Of a stretch of 64,000 bases of DNA, positions 62,342-64,000 are shown piece by piece; position 1 is the stretch's first letter, and each line of letters starts with the position of its first letter. The position numbers were made by a program, and so were the translations under genes. Source of the DNA: FEN-1297 sp963843605 (GTDB taxonomy: Bacteria; Bacteroidota; Ignavibacteria; Ignavibacteriales; Ignavibacteriaceae); contig CAWJLA010000002.1 in assembly GCA_963843605.1 (NCBI GenBank), forward strand, positions 310,001-374,000. Reading direction: 5' to 3'. The notes beneath the pieces were generated by a model, which saw nothing but the letters and a program-made list of their open reading frames with translations, ran no database searches and had not been told where the DNA came from.

Positions 62342-63253
62342 ATGAGATACAATAATATTCTTGAAAGCATAGGCAATACGCCTCACGTAAGATTAAACAA
62401 ATTATTCGGAGGCGATCATGAAGTCTGGATAAAACTCGAGAAAGCAAATCCGGGGGGAAGTATAAAAGACAGAATCGGACTATCAATGATAGAAGATGCC
62501 GAGAGAAGGGGAATTTTGAAAAAAGGAAGTGTAATAGTTGAGCCTACGTCCGGAAATACAGGCATTGGACTTGCTATGGTAGCTGCCGTAAAAGGTTACG
62601 AAATATTACTTGTAATGCCTGAATCTATGTCAGTAGAAAGACGAAAATTAATGGCGGCCTACGGTGCAAAGTTTGAACTGACACCGCGAGAAGGCGGAAT
62701 GAAAGCCGCAATAGAAAAAGCAAAGGAAATTGTAGCAGCAAAAGAAAACGCATGGATGCCTCAGCAGTTTGAGAATAAGGCAAACGTACAGGCTCACATT
62801 GACCATACGGCTCAGGAAATTTTAGCAGACTTTCCCGGCGGCTTGGATTATGTAATAACCGGCGTCGGTACCGGCGGACACATTACCGGCGTTTCAAAAG
62901 TTCTTAAAGAAAAATTCCCTAAGACTAAAGTGTATGCGGTTGAACCGACAGCTTCTGCGGTGATATCTGGAGACAAACCCGGACCTCATCCATTGCAGGG
63001 ACTCGGAGCCGGATTCATTCCCGGAATTTTAGATGTTGACCTTCTCGACGGCGCTATTAAAGTTGATAAGGAGGAAGCATTTAATTATGCACAGCGCGCC
63101 GCAAAAGAGGAGGGAATATTTGTGGGCATTTCTACCGGAGCGGCTTTGGCAGCCGTGGCCAAGAAGCTTAAAGACATACCCAAAGGTAAAAAGATACTAA
63201 CATTTAATTACGATACCGGCGAAAGGTATTTATCAATTGAAGGCTTGTATTAA
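62342..63253 (+). CDS. cysK: Cysteine synthase A
   Basis: This 303-residue PLP-dependent O-acetylserine sulfhydrylase has the PLP lysine in GGSIKDRIG (about Lys 42), the phosphate-binding TSGNTGIGLA (about 69-78), GTGTGGHITGV-like GVGTGGHITGV and a C-terminal FVGISTGAALAA. It joins sulfide from the sulfite reductase operon to O-acetylserine from cysE. Strong SD (AAGGAGA) before the ATG. Ends at a structured terminator. Confidence 0.96.
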   Translation: MRYNNILESIGNTPHVRLNKLFGGDHEVWIKLEKANPGGSIKDRIGLSMIEDAERRGILKKGSVIVEPTSGNTGIGLAMVAAVKGYEILLVMPESMSVERRKLMAAYGAKFELTPREGGMKAAIEKAKEIVAAKENAWMPQQFENKANVQAHIDHTAQEILADFPGGLDYVITGVGTGGHITGVSKVLKEKFPKTKVYAVEPTASAVISGDKPGPHPLQGLGAGFIPGILDVDLLDGAIKVDKEEAFNYAQRAAKEEGIFVGISTGAALAAVAKKLKDIPKGKKILTFNYDTGERYLSIEGLY

Positions 63254-63632
63254 TACCTAAATATTAATTTCGAAATAACTAAGGCTGTCTTAAAAGCAAA
63301 AAGTATTTTCCGTACAGTTTAAATTTTTTATAAAAAATTTAGCCGCTTTTAAGCCGGCCTTTTTAAATTTTATTTGCTTCAAATGAATTTCCTGCTGCTT
63401 ACTCCGAAAAGTTATTATGGTGGTACTTCATTATAAAACCACAAATAAACGGACTTGAAATTATAAATCATTGCTGGTATTGTGAAATATAATACAGCAA
63501 ATGATTTATCTGTTTTTATATTTGATCATCAATTAGTAAAAGGATACTCAATAATAGACTTCAATAAATTAAAATTATTTTTATAATTAATCGGAATTAA
63601 AATTTATTATGGTTAAAAAGAAGGAGTGAAAA
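63254..63632. other. Intergenic region after cysK
   Basis: 379 bp. The first 110 bp fold into the cysK terminator; the rest is AT-rich with the SD (AAGGAG) of the next gene at its end. Confidence 0.5.
63283..63364 (+). terminator. Structured terminator after cysK
   Basis: GGCTGTCTTAAAAGC (63283-63297) pairs imperfectly with GCTTTTAAGCCGGCC (63345-63359), followed by TTTTT. An inner AT hairpin (AAATTTTTTATAAAAAATTT) sits in the loop. Confidence 0.65.
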
Positions 63633-64000
63633 ATGGACATAGTTCTCATAGGAGCCACCGGTTTTGTAGGCTCAAATATTTTAACCGAAGCACTGAATCG
63701 AAAGCACAAAGTAACTGCGGTTGCAAGACACACCGAAAATATTTCGGTAACAAATAATAATTTAGATATCAAACAAGGTGATATACTTAAACAAAATCAG
63801 GCGCTAGAAATTATAAAAGGCCATCAAGCAATAATAAGCGCGTATAACCCTGGCTGGAAGAATCCGGATATCTACGATGATTATCTGAAAGGATATCAAT
63901 CCATTTTAGCCGCCGCAAGCAAGACGGGAGTAAAAAGGATAATAATAATAGGTGGAGCAGGAAGTCTTTTTGTAAAACCTGACTTGCAACTTGTAGATTC
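63633..64000 (+). CDS. NAD(P)H-binding oxidoreductase, partial
   Basis: This open frame runs off the window. It starts MDIVLIGATGFVGSNILTEA with the GxxGxxG Rossmann motif near the N-terminus and AVARHTENI after it, resembling atypical SDR/NmrA-like epimerases (YwnB type). SD AAGGAG lies 7 nt upstream. About 122 residues are visible; the C-terminus lies outside. Confidence 0.8.
   Translation, partial: MDIVLIGATGFVGSNILTEALNRKHKVTAVARHTENISVTNNNLDIKQGDILKQNQALEIIKGHQAIISAYNPGWKNPDIYDDYLKGYQSILAAASKTGVKRIIIIGGAGSLFVKPDLQLVD

Overview
The window looks like a chromosomal segment of a Bacteroidota/Ignavibacteriota-type bacterium (FCB group, probably Ignavibacteria or a close relative). The evidence is AT-rich DNA, many genes without a Shine-Dalgarno, two promoters matching the Bacteroidota form (TTG, about 20 nt, TAnnTTTG), an HU-SPOR fusion, SusC-like plug/barrel receptors, TSP3-OmpA proteins, and a biopterin pathway resembling that of the sister group Chlorobi. 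Species-level placement is inference. No CRISPR array, rRNA or origin was seen.

Layout. 1-2.4 kb is a small damaged accessory patch: a copper nitrite reductase (nirK) fragment cut by an IS3-family element, then an AbiC-like phage-defence gene with an in-frame stop. 2.6-7.2 kb holds a tRNA-Gln, a TSP3/OmpA protein and a run of small membrane genes. 7.2-16.9 kb is one long minus-strand operon (DUF92, giant TPR protein, outer-membrane barrel, HU-SPOR protein, ExbB, ExbD, TonB), which looks like an energised cell-envelope system. 17-22.4 kb has small envelope genes, a tRNA-Leu and an ECF sigma/anti-sigma/Spy-like stress module.

22.5-31.2 kb is an assimilatory sulfate-reduction operon: siroheme sulfite reductase, APS reductase, an unknown protein, siroheme synthesis (cobA, precorrin-2 dehydrogenase), cysC, DUF2061, cysD, and cysN with a fused, degenerate APS-kinase domain. 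31.5-34 kb is the TIGR03546/TIGR03545 pair. 34-39 kb is a peroxiredoxin/pterin cluster that appears to encode tetrahydrobiopterin synthesis (folE, PTPS, a Chlorobium-like sepiapterin reductase) beside phenylalanine hydroxylase. 39-53 kb is housekeeping (SRAP, murB, galM, NUDIX, recX-recA-thpR-cinA-pgpA-pgsA-DUF971-purC, signalling orphans, citrate synthase). 53-56 kb is hpnE-hpnD-hpnC (squalene). 56.6-61 kb has prfC and a TonB-dependent receptor. 61-63.3 kb has cysE and cysK, and the window ends in a Rossmann-fold oxidoreductase.

The most interesting signal is a set of three very short, cysteine-codon-packed leader ORFs missed by length cutoffs. Two lie in tandem before the sulfite reductase operon and one before cysK. 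Each is followed by an intrinsic terminator, and each has near its 3' end a short mimic of the terminator's 3' arm that can pair with the 5' arm. This is the layout of ribosome-mediated transcription attenuation sensing cysteine, here coordinating sulfide production with cysteine synthase. A second theme is reading-frame breaks (AbiC, a membrane gene, a Spy-like gene, cysN, IS3 orfA/B). The cysN break sits on a classic -1 slippery heptamer, so recoding, decay and assembly error all need to be distinguished.
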